Assembly: GCA_010645155.1 (NCBI GenBank)
Contig: JAAGOF010000209.1
Span: forward strand, 220,264 to 284,263
Origin: Tigriopus japonicus
Lineage: Eukaryota > Arthropoda > Copepoda > Harpacticoida > Harpacticidae
DNA length: 64,000 bases
Direction: 5' to 3'
How positions within the stretch are numbered: position 1 is the first letter of the stretch; each line of letters begins with the position of its first letter. The position numbers and the translations under genes are program-made. The notes beneath the pieces were generated by a model. That model was not told where the DNA came from, searched no databases, and worked only from the letters and a program-made list of their open reading frames with translations. Of the stretch, positions 47,733 to 60,120 are shown piece after piece.

Positions 47733-48273
47733 TGGACTTGACCATGAGGCAAATAATCTCTTGTCACACGTTGATTATCGGACTATCCGTTTTAGTGAGC
47801 ACAATCAAGAGATAAAGCGAAAAAGTCAAACAAACACTATAATCCTTGCATGCAGGCAGATTCTCTGTACTTGATAGATGGATAGATGGACTTGGCAAGC
47901 AAGCAAGCAAGCAAACAGCTAGCGTAGCAGATTGAGCAGCTGACACACAGAGCATAGCAGAACAAGAGGATTTGGCTCCTTGGTCTGCGGAGGTGTGTGC
48001 TGCGACCAAATGCGGACGACTGCGGCCTCTCTTCCTTATTCGTTTGCACGGAGACCGCAGGATCGAGCGAGGTTTCGAGACCACCGAGACCTGGAAAAAG
48101 GTCCAGGGAAACGCATCCCTTGGGTGCATTGGGAAAACGTTGAGCGGTGAAAAAGTTGCTTCAAAGAGGCCAACGCCGAAGCATCCATTGCAAAGCTTGA
48201 AGATTTTTGAAAAGAGTCAAGTATGATATTGGTACCGTTTTGATTGTTGAACTGATTTTTTTTATTTTATAAT
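47733..48273. promoter_or_regulatory. Upstream region of C2orf76, GC-richer
   Basis: 47940-48190 is visibly richer in G+C and CpG than the surroundings and lies just upstream of the minus-strand C2orf76 start, so it is a candidate promoter. It includes a short (GCAA)n run near 47895-47916. Overlapping open frames on both strands here have no recognisable protein content. Confidence 0.4.
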
Positions 48274-48919
48274 CAGGGCCACCAGATAGTTGTAAATTAC
48301 ATTTACAATGTAATTACCAAAATCTGCTATTTTTGTCCAAAATTACAAAAATAGGGAAAATTTTACATAAATGTGGTTAAATTGATTGTTTAAATAAAAC
48401 TGATATGGAGTAATGTTTAATTTTACGATAAAGTCAAGATAAAAGAGCAAGAAGATACAGCGCTTTACACTTGTTACTAGGAATATATAGTTTATCATCA
48501 GGCCCGCTAGATGGTTGCAAATAGCATTTTACATTGCAGTTGCAAAAATGTGCAATTTTTGTCAAGAAACTACAAAAATTGGGAGAATTTTGAAAGAAAT
48601 GTAGAAAAATGTAGAAAAATGCCTGTTCTGTTAAGAATGATCTACAAAAAGGATGTCAAAATCAAAATACGAATAGAAGCGATTCAATTTGCAACAATTG
48701 TGACGAAAATAATTATTTTAGCATCTTTTCCTACCTAAGAAACAAAATTTAGATGATGCAAGTACGAAAAAGGTTATTTTTGAGGCAATATGTGACCAAA
48801 TTACCAAACACATATAAAAAAAAATACCAAAAAATCCGATTTTGTGACATTATTTCTCAAAAAAATTCCAAAAATAATACATTTCATAGCGGTATTTTTA
48901 CATAAATTTGGTGGCCCTG
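48274..48919 (+). mobile_element. hAT-like MITE, CAGGGCCACC ends
   Basis: The inverted ends CAGGGCCACC (48274-48283) and GGTGGCCCTG (48910-48919) are perfect. The flanking 8-mers TTTATAAT and ATTATAAC match at 6 of 8, consistent with an old hAT target duplication. Inside, the opening motif recurs at about 48501 (CAGGCCCGCTAGATGGTTGC), so one copy appears nested or tandemly joined in another. A partial relative lies at 24951-24520 on the minus strand. Confidence 0.8.
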
Positions 48920-51549
48920 ATTATAACAGTGCACTAGTTTTTTTATTTTGGTCACGTTTACTTCTGGCATTTGGAAAAATCAGACACAGACGAATATTTA
49001 AGGTATATATATAAGCCAAAATTACAGCCGAAATTTCGGTTTCGGCGAGACTTACCATAACCGAAAGCAGACATGCACTGTTAAGAATGGAGTTTGACAA
49101 CAAATTCGAAGATTTTTTCGTCCAAAATGCTCTGAAACTAAATTTATCGAATTTTGTCTGAAATTCAGAACTACCCAACGTCGTGCACATGATCAATTTC
49201 AATCTTGAGGTGAATTTTGCTCAGTGCGTATGTAACTCTTTGATCAGGTGCCTTCAGTTTTGGTTCAGCCCTCTTTCGGTCCATCACTAGTTTTCTTTGT
49301 TATTGAAAATGAAAGAATAACCTTAAAATTCGCCTCAAGATTTGGAAAAATGCTTTAAACGCCAAAAGATATTATACTGTCCCCATGAATTTCGTTAGTT
49401 CACACGTTAACTTTCAAGAAAGGTAAGAAAACATATAAAACACAACCAAACGATGACGATGCCATTTGCTCTTTTGAATGGCATTTTAGGCAAAGCTTAA
49501 AACTAATGTCAGCTCGGAAATGGCCAAACTGTTAATTTTCTCTCAGCTTGAATTGATTTTTTTCGTGAAAAATATATGTTAACATATAAGCCCTCTGAAA
49601 ATAGAGTATCAAGCTTTTGATCTTAAGGAAAATGCATTAAATATGTGCAAAGAAGAATTCTGACTGCACTGATTCAAACAGAGACTAAAATGCCTTAAAG
49701 GCTCACCACGAGAAGAGCAGATTTCTTTTGGCCATTTTGTTGCAAAAATACTTCCATTGAGCGAAAACACAAGTTCGAATATTTATACATTATGTTAAGA
49801 CTGTGATGAAGATTTCCGAATTTTGAAAACCAGTCTGGATTATTTGGAGTTAACAAACTTTATCTAAGAATAGCCCACTGTTTGAAAACAATCGGAGTTT
49901 ACAATCTTTCTTTAATACGAAAAAGTTTAGCTCCCCATATTTGTGTTCCTATGTTTTTCTAGACATTCACAATCTCTTGCTCTTTAGTCCCAATCGGGCC
50001 AAATGGTATTCAAAATGAACTTATCAAACTATGTCGCAGAAAGCTCATCCAATATTTTGTGCCTCTTGAGTAATGAAACGAACGGTGTCACCCGTAAAAA
50101 CCCTGTAGCCAAAATTAAAGGCAGAAGAAATGATCTTATGAATGAAGTGAAACCGGGAACTGCCTCCAAAACTATAAGGTCTCGGACTCCTTTTGTTTTG
50201 AAATTCTTCAGTTAAGTATGCTCAGAGGGTGACCGATTCCTGTCCTTAAGTGTAACAGCTTAGTGTGTACGTAGAAATGGATTTTTTGCAAGAAAATAAC
50301 TTTATTTGTTGTGAAAATCTGACAGACAAGCCTAGAATAATTTACCCATCCAAAAGATTGCAAAAACCCAACCCTAATCCACAAAATGCAGCTTCATAAA
50401 TCGACGTTTTCTCAAGTCACCTTGCTGTAAAAAAGTTAGGACATTCTCCTGAATTCAATGCCATGATTTACACTTAAAACAGTTTTAGTTCAGCAATTGG
50501 GGGTCTTAAGGCTCAATGTGAACGTAAAAAGAAATAAAAAGGGTTGAATGAATAAAAGAACATGCTAAAGTTTTATCCCACTGCCTTCCAATTGCCATGT
50601 AAAAACTGTCAAGAAACAATTTCTTCAGGGTTGAATTGTTGCTAACAATGTAGCAACTTAGGCTTAAACATAATGTCTTTTCAACAAAAAAAGAAAACTG
50701 ACACTGAAACATCAACTAATTAATAAGTTACTGTAATAGCACTTTAGTTCAAAAATGTGTGTCATTATCAATTTTGATTAGCATTTCTCAAGTATTAAAA
50801 TGGCGAGTGAAAAAAACAATAAACATAACAGTTTTAAACAAAGTCGGAAAATCATCCTGTGCCTAACATGCTTACGTTTCAAAAGAAAAGTTAATGAATA
50901 AAATCATACCCATTTAAGCATATAACTGAGAATTAATCGAATTCAATATTGACGAAAGAGTTTCAGTCAATAAATTTTGCCAAAAAGTGCAACAAAATAA
51001 ATCTTAATTGATACCCATAATTTTGAAGTCAATTGATTACTCAGGCAATGTTATTGTGATGAATTAGAATTTTTGAGGAAGTAATTAAATTGAAATTTAT
51101 TACATTTCATCAAGTAATTTACCCAACTTTGACTGGAATTGACAATCTATCCCTCTCAGAAATTATTTAAATCATTTCCTTGAATATTTGCCTGCCTAAT
51201 TTGGATTAGAATTGAGAGTTAGCAATTTCAAACATTCAACCAAACCACACAAGTACTTTTCAACTTAGCCATTCAGCCATGAACAACACAATTGAATGAG
51301 ATAAACCAGTTTTTGGCAGAAATCGTAGCATTGAAGTCAGAGCAATGTCCTACTTTTTCTGCTGAGGTCACGTGACCGGCTGTCCACGTCATCACATGAC
51401 GTCACCAAGCCGACATCCAATTGAAAAAACTTTCTTGTTTCTGAGTTTATTGTAAAACAAATGAAACATCTTTCCTTGGAGGAATTACTTCAAACACATG
51501 TCACAGCACCTTTATTTGATGAAAATGAATAAAATATCCCCCTCAACAC
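48920..51549. other. Intergenic, no supported gene
   Basis: 2.6 kb with no convincing exon. A palindromic GAAATTTCGGTTTCGGCGAG phrase near 49027 and an inverted TAGTGATGGACCGAA near 49293-49279 look like decayed MITE ends. A cluster of regulatory-type motifs is listed separately at 51367-51404. A minus AATAAA (51516-51511) is the probable poly(A) signal of the APC15-like gene. Confidence 0.5.
51367..51404. promoter_or_regulatory. E-box palindrome plus CRE cluster
   Basis: GTCACGTGAC (51367-51376, E-box CACGTG), CCACGTCA, and a full CRE TGACGTCA (51397-51404) preceded by CACATG occur within 38 bases. These are classic bHLH-ZIP and CREB/ATF sites. No start codon is adjacent: the APC15-like gene ends 146 bases to the right on the minus strand. 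Function is unassigned. Confidence 0.4.
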
Positions 51550-51981
51550 TCAGGGATTCATGTCCTCAATGTCTTCTTGAGGCACTCTGTTGCCATTCCT
51601 GGGCGAATTGATGCCACTGGCTTCACCAGAGCTGCCTTGACCAACATTGGCCGGTACATTGCCTGCACTGAAATTGAGGTCCATTTCTGCGTCCTCTTCA
51701 TCCTCGTGAGAATCCGAATCATTGTCATCGTTATCGTCATTGTCGTCGTCATCATCATCTTCATCCTCATCGTCATCCATAGGCTCTTGACTAGAGCGTC
51801 CAATGGGTGGAATATCGGAATAATTCGTTTTAAACTTCTTGAACCGCTCTTTGTTCTCTTGCTCTAAAATGGCTAGATCGGCATCTTCATTTCGAGCTTG
51901 ATCAACGGAATGCCAAATGGGGTCTACCATTCGAGGACGTTGGATGGGCATAATGTTCACATTCAAACTCGGGTGGCTCAT
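51550..51981 (-). CDS. ANAPC15: Anaphase-promoting complex subunit 15-like
   Basis: A single exon of 143 residues on the minus strand. The open frame extends upstream, but the ATG at 51981 (MSHPSLNVNIMPIQRPRMVD) is chosen because family similarity starts there. The N-terminal half fits APC15: a short leader, RPRMVDPIWHSVDQARNEDA, a Glu/Gln-rich helix LAILEQENKERFKKF, then the IPPIGRSSQE signature, which parallels VPIGKPASE in vertebrate APC15. A long Asp/Glu tract follows, as in that family. APC15 is an APC/C subunit that promotes turnover of the mitotic checkpoint complex. The tail (NFSAGNVPANVGQGSSG...) is lineage-specific. The acidic run makes chance similarity possible, so the assignment rests on the first ~70 residues. 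Confidence 0.75.
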   Translation of the reverse strand: MSHPSLNVNIMPIQRPRMVDPIWHSVDQARNEDADLAILEQENKERFKKFKTNYSDIPPIGRSSQEPMDDDEDEDDDDDDNDDNDDNDSDSHEDEEDAEMDLNFSAGNVPANVGQGSSGEASGINSPRNGNRVPQEDIEDMNP

Positions 51982-54432
51982 TTTTATTTGTAAAAAGCAC
52001 TTGTTTGGTTGGTTGGTAGTTGTACTATGTTTTTGAAATTTTTGTTGTGATTGGTCGGGATCAGTGTTACAGAGTCGCTTGGATAAAAACGCCAGTTCCC
52101 ATGAAAAAATATGCCAGAATAGTTGTCCAGAAAATGGTAAAATGTCTACCAAATAATCACATTTTAGCACTTTTGGCCCATCACAGTATTTTTCGCAATG
52201 CTTTATTGTTAAACGGATGAAAATGGGAAAAAGCACCAACCCTTTTGATACCTTTTACTTTTAAAAATTGAGATTAGGAATTTCATTGCTTTTGAATTTC
52301 GTTCAGATAAACTAGGCCTGAAAATTTTTCTGCATAGAGATTTGAAATTTTTGATCATGGGCATTATGTCTTTAAATCAAAAGAATTTGAAGAGAAAACA
52401 AGTTTCACTCGAAAAAGACTTGACTGCAACCAAGACAAAGAAATTTGAAAAAAAAAACGAAATGAACCCAAACGGAAAGAAGATTAAGAAGTAATATATT
52501 TCCATCATTGGGAAGCTGTATCGTTGTGAGGAAATAAAAATGTATTGCATTTTGTGAAGCTCAGACCTGTACCAATTAATTTTGAAATGTAACTAATTAC
52601 AATCACTTTGGTATCAAACGTGATGAAATGCAATTATATAATACTTTATTTTCGAGGGTAACTAATTATATTCATTTATATATCATTCATATATGCATTC
52701 ACTTACATTTCAAATGATTTTTTTTCTTAAAACGCAACTACAACTAATTTCTCTTTAAATGAAGTGATTGTGTAAGGAGCATCAAAAGCTTGTCGACTTT
52801 GGATGCATCAACTTGCACACTGAATAATTTTGGAAAGATGGGGAAAGTTTGAATAAAATTAATCGCATAACTTGTTTTGTAGGTGAAAATTTAGTCGCAA
52901 TTACAATTAAATCTCATGTCTGGTGATCATAGATTAAGATCTATCCAACAAAAAGCTTGCCATTTTCAGGGAACATCTCATGAAAAAAATCATTTCAATG
53001 GTGTCTCGAAAATGCCAGATAATGCCTTTTCTGGCATGAAAGTATTCCCCATGGCAGGACTGGTCGTGATAATAGAGAAAAACTGCCCCGGGATTTTTCA
53101 CTCAACCTCCAAATATTTGTGCTTTAAGTTGGAACAAGGAACAATCTAAGCATTGAAACCTAAAAACCTTAACTCGATCAAGAAGATATCATGAAAAGAC
53201 GAACTCGCGTTTAGTTCCATTCTTGGAAGATGCATTACCTTAAACGTTATATCTAGCATGGATAGGAGATGAATTTTATGTCATGAGCACTTTCAATAAA
53301 TCATATGTCGTGCGTTTTGATCGCTAACGTTTTTCCAATGATCAAATTTGAAAGTCAGTTATTGATAAGGGAAAATGTAGCCCACACACTATTTGAAATG
53401 ATGCATTTTTAGAGCTTTGGAAATAGTAAGCTTCATTTTTCCTCGCTTAACATGAAACTGCAAAACTGGTTTTGGTTTCTTTAGGTTTAGCCGAAACAAG
53501 CAGTTTCAGAAAAATAAATATATCAATTTCTATTCCATAAAGATAGTCAATATGAAATAATCTGGAGTGAGTTCATCAAGTAAACTTGAGTATCTTAGAA
53601 CAAACTTACCTTTGGACAAGATATGACGTAAATCAGATTTATGGCACTATTTAGCACAATGGTCAGAAATTAATCAAAGGTGGGCACTGTCCACCTAAAA
53701 TTGGATTACTTTAAGCAATCATTAGTAAACATTTCATTATTTATTTTTTGGATAAAGGCGATTGAAAGCATCAGTGATTTCAGGTTGAAATCAACAACTC
53801 ATTTCAAAATTAGGTTCAAAATATAATAACTCAATTAAAAAAATGCAGGTATTGCAGCAAACAACACCTAAGAGGAATAAAGTGAAAACATGTCAATTTA
53901 AATCAATCAAGTTGATTGTTTAGAATGATAACTTGGTCAGTATACCAGAGTTACTGCAGCATCTTTGAATTTACCATCATTTCCTACCGCTTACCATGCC
54001 AACGCCCATCTATGAAACCATTTGATCCAGAAAAGTCTCAAATATTTGTATAATCATTACAGAATGAAAATCCTTCCAATCAAATTTTCCAACAAACCTA
54101 AGCTTTTTAGCTTATGAAATCCCCGTAATAAATTCAGACACGCAGTTCCTGCCAATTTTGTGGCAGGTTTTCCTCTGGTTGAAAGATCTCATGACTACAC
54201 ATCGCCCTCAAAACGAGAGAAAGGCAAGCCAGACAGAGTCTACCATCGCTTTCTCCACCAATATTTTGGTCGCTTCCCGGTTTCCGTCCTCTAAAGATTC
54301 TTCCGAGCCAGTTCGAAATCTTGGACCTCATGAGAGAACATAAAATCAGGGATCCTTGCCATTGTTCACTATCATGCAAAACCCCTCAACAATCATTCAT
54401 GTGTACCTTTGGACTCCCAACGAATTTTAGCT
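51982..54432. other. Intergenic, no supported gene
   Basis: 2.4 kb between the APC15-like gene and the ACLY upstream region. Open frames (52916-53149; 54134-54379 minus) show no recognisable features. The left few hundred bases should contain the APC15-like promoter. Confidence 0.5.
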
Positions 54433-54714
54433 TCATTCACACCAATCTGACCCAAGGCAGGCAGTAGCCATGAAGGCGATCCTTGGCAGCCCTGAGTTCC
54501 GAAGTGAAGGGCGAGCCTGCTTCACAGGATCCGCGTCATCCAGGGCGTTAGCCTGACAATCAGTGCTGCTGGCTTGGCCTAAGCACCCGATCTTTTTGAT
54601 TGTAAGCTGGCACTCACTTGTCCTTTGCCCGGTCAGGAAACAACACATCCCCTGAACGAGGAGTTGCTCAAGTGATTTGATCATTTTCTGCAAACATTGA
54701 CACACTTTGTTCAA
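54433..54714 (-). CDS. Hypothetical 93-residue Cys-rich frame, divergent from ACLY
   Basis: An ATG-started minus-strand frame reads MNKVCQCLQKMIKSLEQLLV and has nine Cys. It lies 158 bases from the ACLY start in divergent orientation and in a slightly GC-richer stretch. There is no signal peptide, no recognised family and no spliced partner. It may be chance; it is kept only because position and composition are suggestive. Confidence 0.2.
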   Translation of the reverse strand: MNKVCQCLQKMIKSLEQLLVQGMCCFLTGQRTSECQLTIKKIGCLGQASSTDCQANALDDADPVKQARPSLRNSGLPRIAFMATACLGSDWCE

Positions 54715-54872
54715 GTTAGACTGACTTGCATTGTCTAATTGTCTCTTAGAGCACCCTTAAATACACATATTGCATCAAGCGTCACGTGCTTTGGGCGAGT
54801 GTCCTGTCCTCTATTAGGGAAAGTGAAAGCGACGTTTGACCAGATTTAGGCGGGAGATTTGAAACTGGAAAC
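54715..54872 (+). promoter_or_regulatory. ACLY upstream region: E-box and CDE/CHR-like motif
   Basis: A CACGTG E-box lies at 54783-54788. Close to the start codon, GGCGG (54849-54853), four bases, then TTTGAA (54858-54863) reproduces the CDE-N4-CHR spacing known from vertebrate cell-cycle promoters; GGCGGGA is also E2F-like. The second motif may lie within the 5' UTR. No TATA box is evident. These are motif matches only. Confidence 0.4.
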
Positions 54873-56862
54873 ATGTCTGCCCGTGCGATAAGTGAAGCTA
54901 CCGGCAAACGGTTGCTCAATGAGCATCTGGGAAACGCGGCGGGTGCGGCAGAGTGCCGATTTGCAAGTGTCCAAGAAGACACCGATTGGGATGCTCTTGT
55001 GGGAGCGAATCCATGGCTCAAAAACGAGGTATGGTCACAGTCAAATAGTTGGATATCAAAACATTACTTATCCGTTAAATACAAGTTCATTCTTATATCA
55101 AGAGAACTTATGCACTGAATGTGTATTTTGGTCAACGCCAGGTGATGAATTCAAGAACAGTTACTATGATATCGGTTTGTCTACATACTATTTGTTGTCC
55201 CGTCAAAAACCAAGGAAAGATTGACAATGAATAGCTTCTTCCGAAAAAAAAAATATCCACCAAAAGAGGCAAAACTGGATTAGAAATAATTTTTTCGTGA
55301 AGACAACAAATTTGGCCTAGTGATTATCGTTTGCTTTTAGAATGTACTTTGAATGGCTTGTATTTAAGGATGAAGTGAAAGCAGTAGGTTGAGGGATTAT
55401 AGTTGCATCATCATAAGGGAAAATGAATCACTTCAATTTGGGTGGATGAATAACTTTTTCGACATTTAAGGGCACTGGACAGCTTATATCATTGTTAAAG
55501 CTAACTTAATTGGTCCTACAAATATGGGGCAAATTTTATCACATAATTGACAATGAATGCAATTTGTTAATACGCTGAAATAATAAATGAAATTAAAAAA
55601 GCAGTGTTAGTGGAGACTCAAGTGAATCTTCAACGTAATGGGTCCTTAAATTGGGTTACCATTATTGAACCTTATCGTTGTTCCAATTTGTATTAATTCG
55701 TTGAAGGTCGAAAGTAACATACGTGAAAAGTCACAACTTATGTATTTTCTTTCATTACAGCCCTAAACTTTTACATTGGGTTATTCCATGTTTACGATTT
55801 CGAAAAAAAAAATCAAGGAAGTCATCAAATCGAACCATTTTGTTGAATTCAGAAATTATTTGGCCCCAAAGTCTCGACAAATGGTCCGAGATTTCCTTTG
55901 TACGTTGCTTCTAAGAGTAAGCCTTTCAGCTCATCATTGGCTTACAAGATTACAAACATACACAATATGGAGAATCAAATTGAAGATAGTTTATTCAAAT
56001 TGTTATTTAGTGTTTGCTTCAATTGTGAAATGGCCCTTGTGAAGTTTTGAAAGAAGAGTTGAAGCTCAATTAGACGATACTTGCCCTTCAATTTACCATT
56101 TCCCACGTGATTTTCATCCAACCACTTAGATGTTCAATTTTTAAGCTTACGATCCTAAAACCAAGTATTAAAAAAACTGCGTCAACTTGTCTATACTTTT
56201 GTATAGGCCAATGATTTTATTTGTATCAGGCAGAATTATTTCTTCAAGAGGGTATATAAGTTATAGCCAACATGAACAATAAATACCTTCAAACACTTTT
56301 TCAAGCCAACGTTCTTTACGTACAAACGAACGATCTTTCGATTCATCAATCTACAAGAGGCGAGTTATTTTTAATCCAAACAAAAATCTGGCCACTTGTA
56401 CAAGTACTCTCGAGTGCCGTTTGCATTTGAGCTTCTTTATCAAAGCTCAATTGAAAAAATCTATCAGATTTTGCAAAGGTCAAGAGTGCAAAGAAGAACC
56501 CTTAGTCAAATGTTGGTAGTGGAAGTTCATGAAGTTGGTTAGCTGATTGGAAGTCTTAGAACAAAGACAGCAAGGGATCTCATGGCCTTCAAGGCCCATC
56601 AGAGCCCTCTGCTTCTCCTCATGGCAACTGTAACTTTCTCTTCTAAAGGCTCACCAGAGGAAAAGAAAGCCAACCATCACATGACATGTCCGTATTTAAG
56701 GCAGGTTTAGATTGAATCTGATTTGGATTATTCTTTCAGAAATTGGTCGCAAAACCCGATCAATTGATCAAACGGAGAGGTAAATTGGGTTTGATCAAGG
56801 TGAAGACCGATTTTTCCGAGGCTCAACAATGGATCCAAGAACGAATGAACAAAGACCAGCAA
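54873..56862 (+). CDS. ACLY: ATP-citrate lyase, N-terminal exons (3' partial)
   Basis: Two coding exons are visible: 54873-55028 and 56740-56862, both with phase 0 junctions, giving the first 93 residues of a protein that is about 1,100 residues in animals. The start MSARAISEATGKRLLNEHLG, the TDWDALVGANPWL motif and VAKPDQLIKRRGKLGLIKV followed by WIQERMNKDQQ match the ACLY N-terminus (ATP-grasp/CoA-ligase half). The cytosolic enzyme cleaves citrate with ATP and CoA into acetyl-CoA and oxaloacetate for lipid synthesis and acetylation. The next expected segment (EPFVPH...YICIYA...GGVDVGDVDAKA) is absent up to 64000, so intron 2 exceeds 7 kb and the rest lies outside the window. Intron 1 is 1.7 kb with no clear repeats. 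Confidence 0.92.
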
Positions 56863-59091
56863 GTAAGTCAGTCACCTTGGCATTTCTATTTCATGCCTTT
56901 TATGACATAACATAACACTTTGGTGCACTTTTGGTGTCGTCAAAACTTCATGTCAGATACCGAGAGTTTTCTCATAAGTTTGGCTAATCTGGGAAAACGA
57001 GGGTCCCAAATTGCATATTACTGGGAATACGAGGACCAAAGTGGAACGAAATGAGTGAGGAGGAAAAGGGCCAGAGTGCCTTCCCTACTCATACAATCCA
57101 TCTCATTAGTTCCAACTAGCATGGGTCTAGTTTCAAAAAGCCGATGGTTCATTTTGTAGAGAGAAAAGAAGATGTGATGTGCTTTAAGAGGGGATAGAAT
57201 GGATGGATCAACAGTCGTCCATTCTCCGATGAGCACGTGGTTCGAGTGCCCGTTGAGCGCAACCTTCTTTTTTCTCTTTCTCACATTTGGGTTGCGACTC
57301 AGTTGGAATTCTTGCTCTCAACGAGTGGGACCCTTGAGAAAAGCTCAAGATTGGCGAGGGTGGGACTGTGGGGGAGGGTTGGGTTGGGGGGAGGGGTCAA
57401 GGGTTGATTTTGGAATGAATGGGTGTGATTGGTTTTGATACGCTACGGATTTGAACGCAAAAGGTGAGCAATTATATTTTAAAAAACTTGTGTGGTTTTA
57501 ATCTCTGTAACAACGAATTTTTCATCGAAAACCACCCGTTTACCAAGAAACCTGCTGGAAACGTTGTCCAGGTTAGGGATATATACTTTAGCAAGCTTTC
57601 AAATTGAATGGCGACGAGTGATGGGCTAAATTAGAAGTGCCTCCATTTTTGACATAGAGCTCATGACTTTACACAAGAGCATTTTAATTTCTCAGAACGA
57701 ATTACAGACTTAAGGCCTCTCACTGGTTGTTTCAGTGCAGTAAATGTTCCATCGAATTTTCTTGTGGTTACTAGGCCTTTGGTGGTATTCTGTAATAAAT
57801 CCTTCGTTGAATCATCCTTGCTTTAGATCATGAGTAAGTCAGGCTGTGATGAGCTATCTTGGCGAAAAACACTGGTTGATTAAAATGAAAGAGTACGTGC
57901 ATAAAGAGTGCCATCTAGTGGATTTCTTGCGACAACAGCTCGCAGTTCCCATGATACACATACTTTTGAAGATTGCAATGGTCAACCATCAGTTTTGGAC
58001 AAACTAAAGTGCCTCAAAAGTTCACTAAGTATTGTTAATCGACCTGTGGTGGTTTTTGGTTGATTTTGTTTTTTCATATAACTAGCGCTTTTCGGCTTTT
58101 GGGGTCAAAAATGGACCATGTCAAGTCAATTAACTCAGCTGCTGATGAATGTATTTTTATTTAATTTGAACTCAACATATAGCTAAATGATCTCTAAATA
58201 TGAATTCAATAGTTTATCAAGAAATGTTGTATTTGATAGATTTTTAGGAATATAACTTTTTCCCTGAACCTAAACTTATGAAATACAATAAAGTAAAGTT
58301 GCTCCCCATTGAATTATGGGTCCAAAAAATGCCATAATGTCTTTGGGTGTTTCGATCCAAACCTAAAAAGCCATTCGGAATTTGCATGCAATTTCTGAGT
58401 ACTACTAAATAAAATGTTTCACAAATGATGGTAGAAAAGAAAAGATGGTAGAAAGATGGTAGAAAAGATTCCCAGCATTTGAATATTACTTGAACTTGAG
58501 CTTTGAAAAAAGGACAAAAGATCTGACCCTTTGAATTTACAGGAAAGTTATGTTATTGACAAATCTCTTTCATCAAAATGAAGTACACAAAATCACAAAA
58601 TTTTATTATATTTGTTCATGGTGAACTTTAAGCACTATGATTAAGTGCGAAGGGATTAATTACTGTACGTTTTGTTTTTGGGAGTACTTGAGTGGATTAA
58701 ATGATAGAACTGACGTATCCTTTGTAACATACGCCATGCTCTGAAATGAATTTATTTACTTGGAATGAAAAAACCAAATTCCCTTCTAAGAATGAGTTTG
58801 CTTCTTGCCAATAAAGAAATCAGTCAAGGATATTGTTTGAAGATGTTTTAAGTAATTGTGCTCTAAAGGTGTTTCTATCTGGGAGAGTCAGGATTTTTTT
58901 AGTCTATGATTCTATTTTTACATTCCTCAGATGTTTAATGTGACTTGTCTGATACTTCTGATTCCATGAAAAGGCATGACCTAATCACACAAATGATTGT
59001 GTGAATTCTTAGCCGTAATCCTTAATAATCGTAATGCCTTAGCTTACACAAGCAGTTCACTGAAATGGATAAGTAGTCAAACGATTTCAGT
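56863..59091. other. ACLY intron sequence, nothing further supported
   Basis: Presumed intron of ACLY. A G-rich stretch lies near 57346-57424 (GGGTGGGACTGTGGGGGAGG). A weak GTGATGGGC...GTGCCTCCATTTTTGAC phrase near 57627 faintly recalls the TAGTGATG MITE but has no defined ends. Confidence 0.5.
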
Positions 59092-59309
59092 TGGGGCCAA
59101 ATGGGTAAAGATGGGTCAGATCTTTATATCTTTATGGCTTGGGCTTTTCAACGTGTAAGTTTGCTCCATGAAGGAAGAGTTCTTTATTGGCTAGATTCCA
59201 GCTATAAAACAAAAATTTAACCAAAAGCTTGGAAACATTTAATACTTTTTATCAAGTAACTGGGAGGGTTAGTCTGGACTCTGACACATCCCTAGCCATT
59301 AAGCCCTCA
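59092..59309. repeat. GGGGCCAAATG repeat, copy 2
   Basis: Related to 7338-7540. The left end GGGGCCAAATGGGTAAAGAT and GGTCAGA are followed by a right end with ACACATCCCTAGCCATTAAG. The right arm is more diverged and the TTGGCCCC core is lost. Open frame 59229-59450 is incidental to it. Confidence 0.55.
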
Positions 59310-60120
59310 GATTCCCTTGCTGAATTTGTTCAATTACACTTTTCCATTGAAACGTTAAGTGGTCTTTGTGCGGCAAGAGCTCGCCAATTGCATAAAATGA
59401 AGAGAGTCATAAAATCATACAGAAGTTATGGACAAAGTAAATGCCTCTAATATTGATGAAGGGGACTACAAATTAAACAATAAATGGTTTTATTCAAACC
59501 ATGGTATGCATAGTAAATAATATTCTTGGCAATCTTCCAAATTTGCACATTTGTTATAAAGAAATTAACCAATTATTTCAACTGAAAACCATTGCAAATA
59601 CATATGCATGACCCCATTGAAGTTTACATAAGGCGTTTTGTTCTTACATTATTGAGTGTTAAACTGATCCCCCCCAAAAAACCACTCGGCACATATGATC
59701 GTGCTATCTGCAAGTCCATTCAATAATGGAACCAACGAGCTTTTGCCACCAAAACTCCACTTGATAGCGTTATATGTGAATGCACTCTATTATTACAACG
59801 CACAATGCACAAGCAAAAATCATTGCTTTCTCCCGCACATACACATGTACATTAATTGTTAGGCTGTATCAAAAATTAATTTGTGCATGCAAAATTGAGG
59901 TCACTTCACTTTTCTGTGCACGAAACTTTTGTTGCTGAAAATTGGCTTGCTTTGGCAACTTTCAGCTTTCCATGGAGGATATTTAATTTGACATTCGGTA
60001 TCTAATTTGTCACAAACCACTTGAGGATCTCTGAATCCGTGTAACACCTACTTAAAGAATTTATAGACGGCCTACTTTAGTAAATCCCTTTTTTCTTCCT
60101 CAATGGCTTTTCATTCAAGG

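Noticed and set aside
47764..48129. 121-codon minus frame upstream of C2orf76
   Set aside because: It lies in a GC-richer probable promoter, competes with another frame on the opposite strand, and shows no family pattern.
51577..51867. Plus-strand frame rich in Ile/Val, membrane-like
   Set aside because: Antisense of the Asp/Glu tract of the APC15-like gene.
59229..59450. 73-codon open frame after the GGGGCCAAATG repeat
   Set aside because: It begins inside the repeat and has no recognisable content or splice support.
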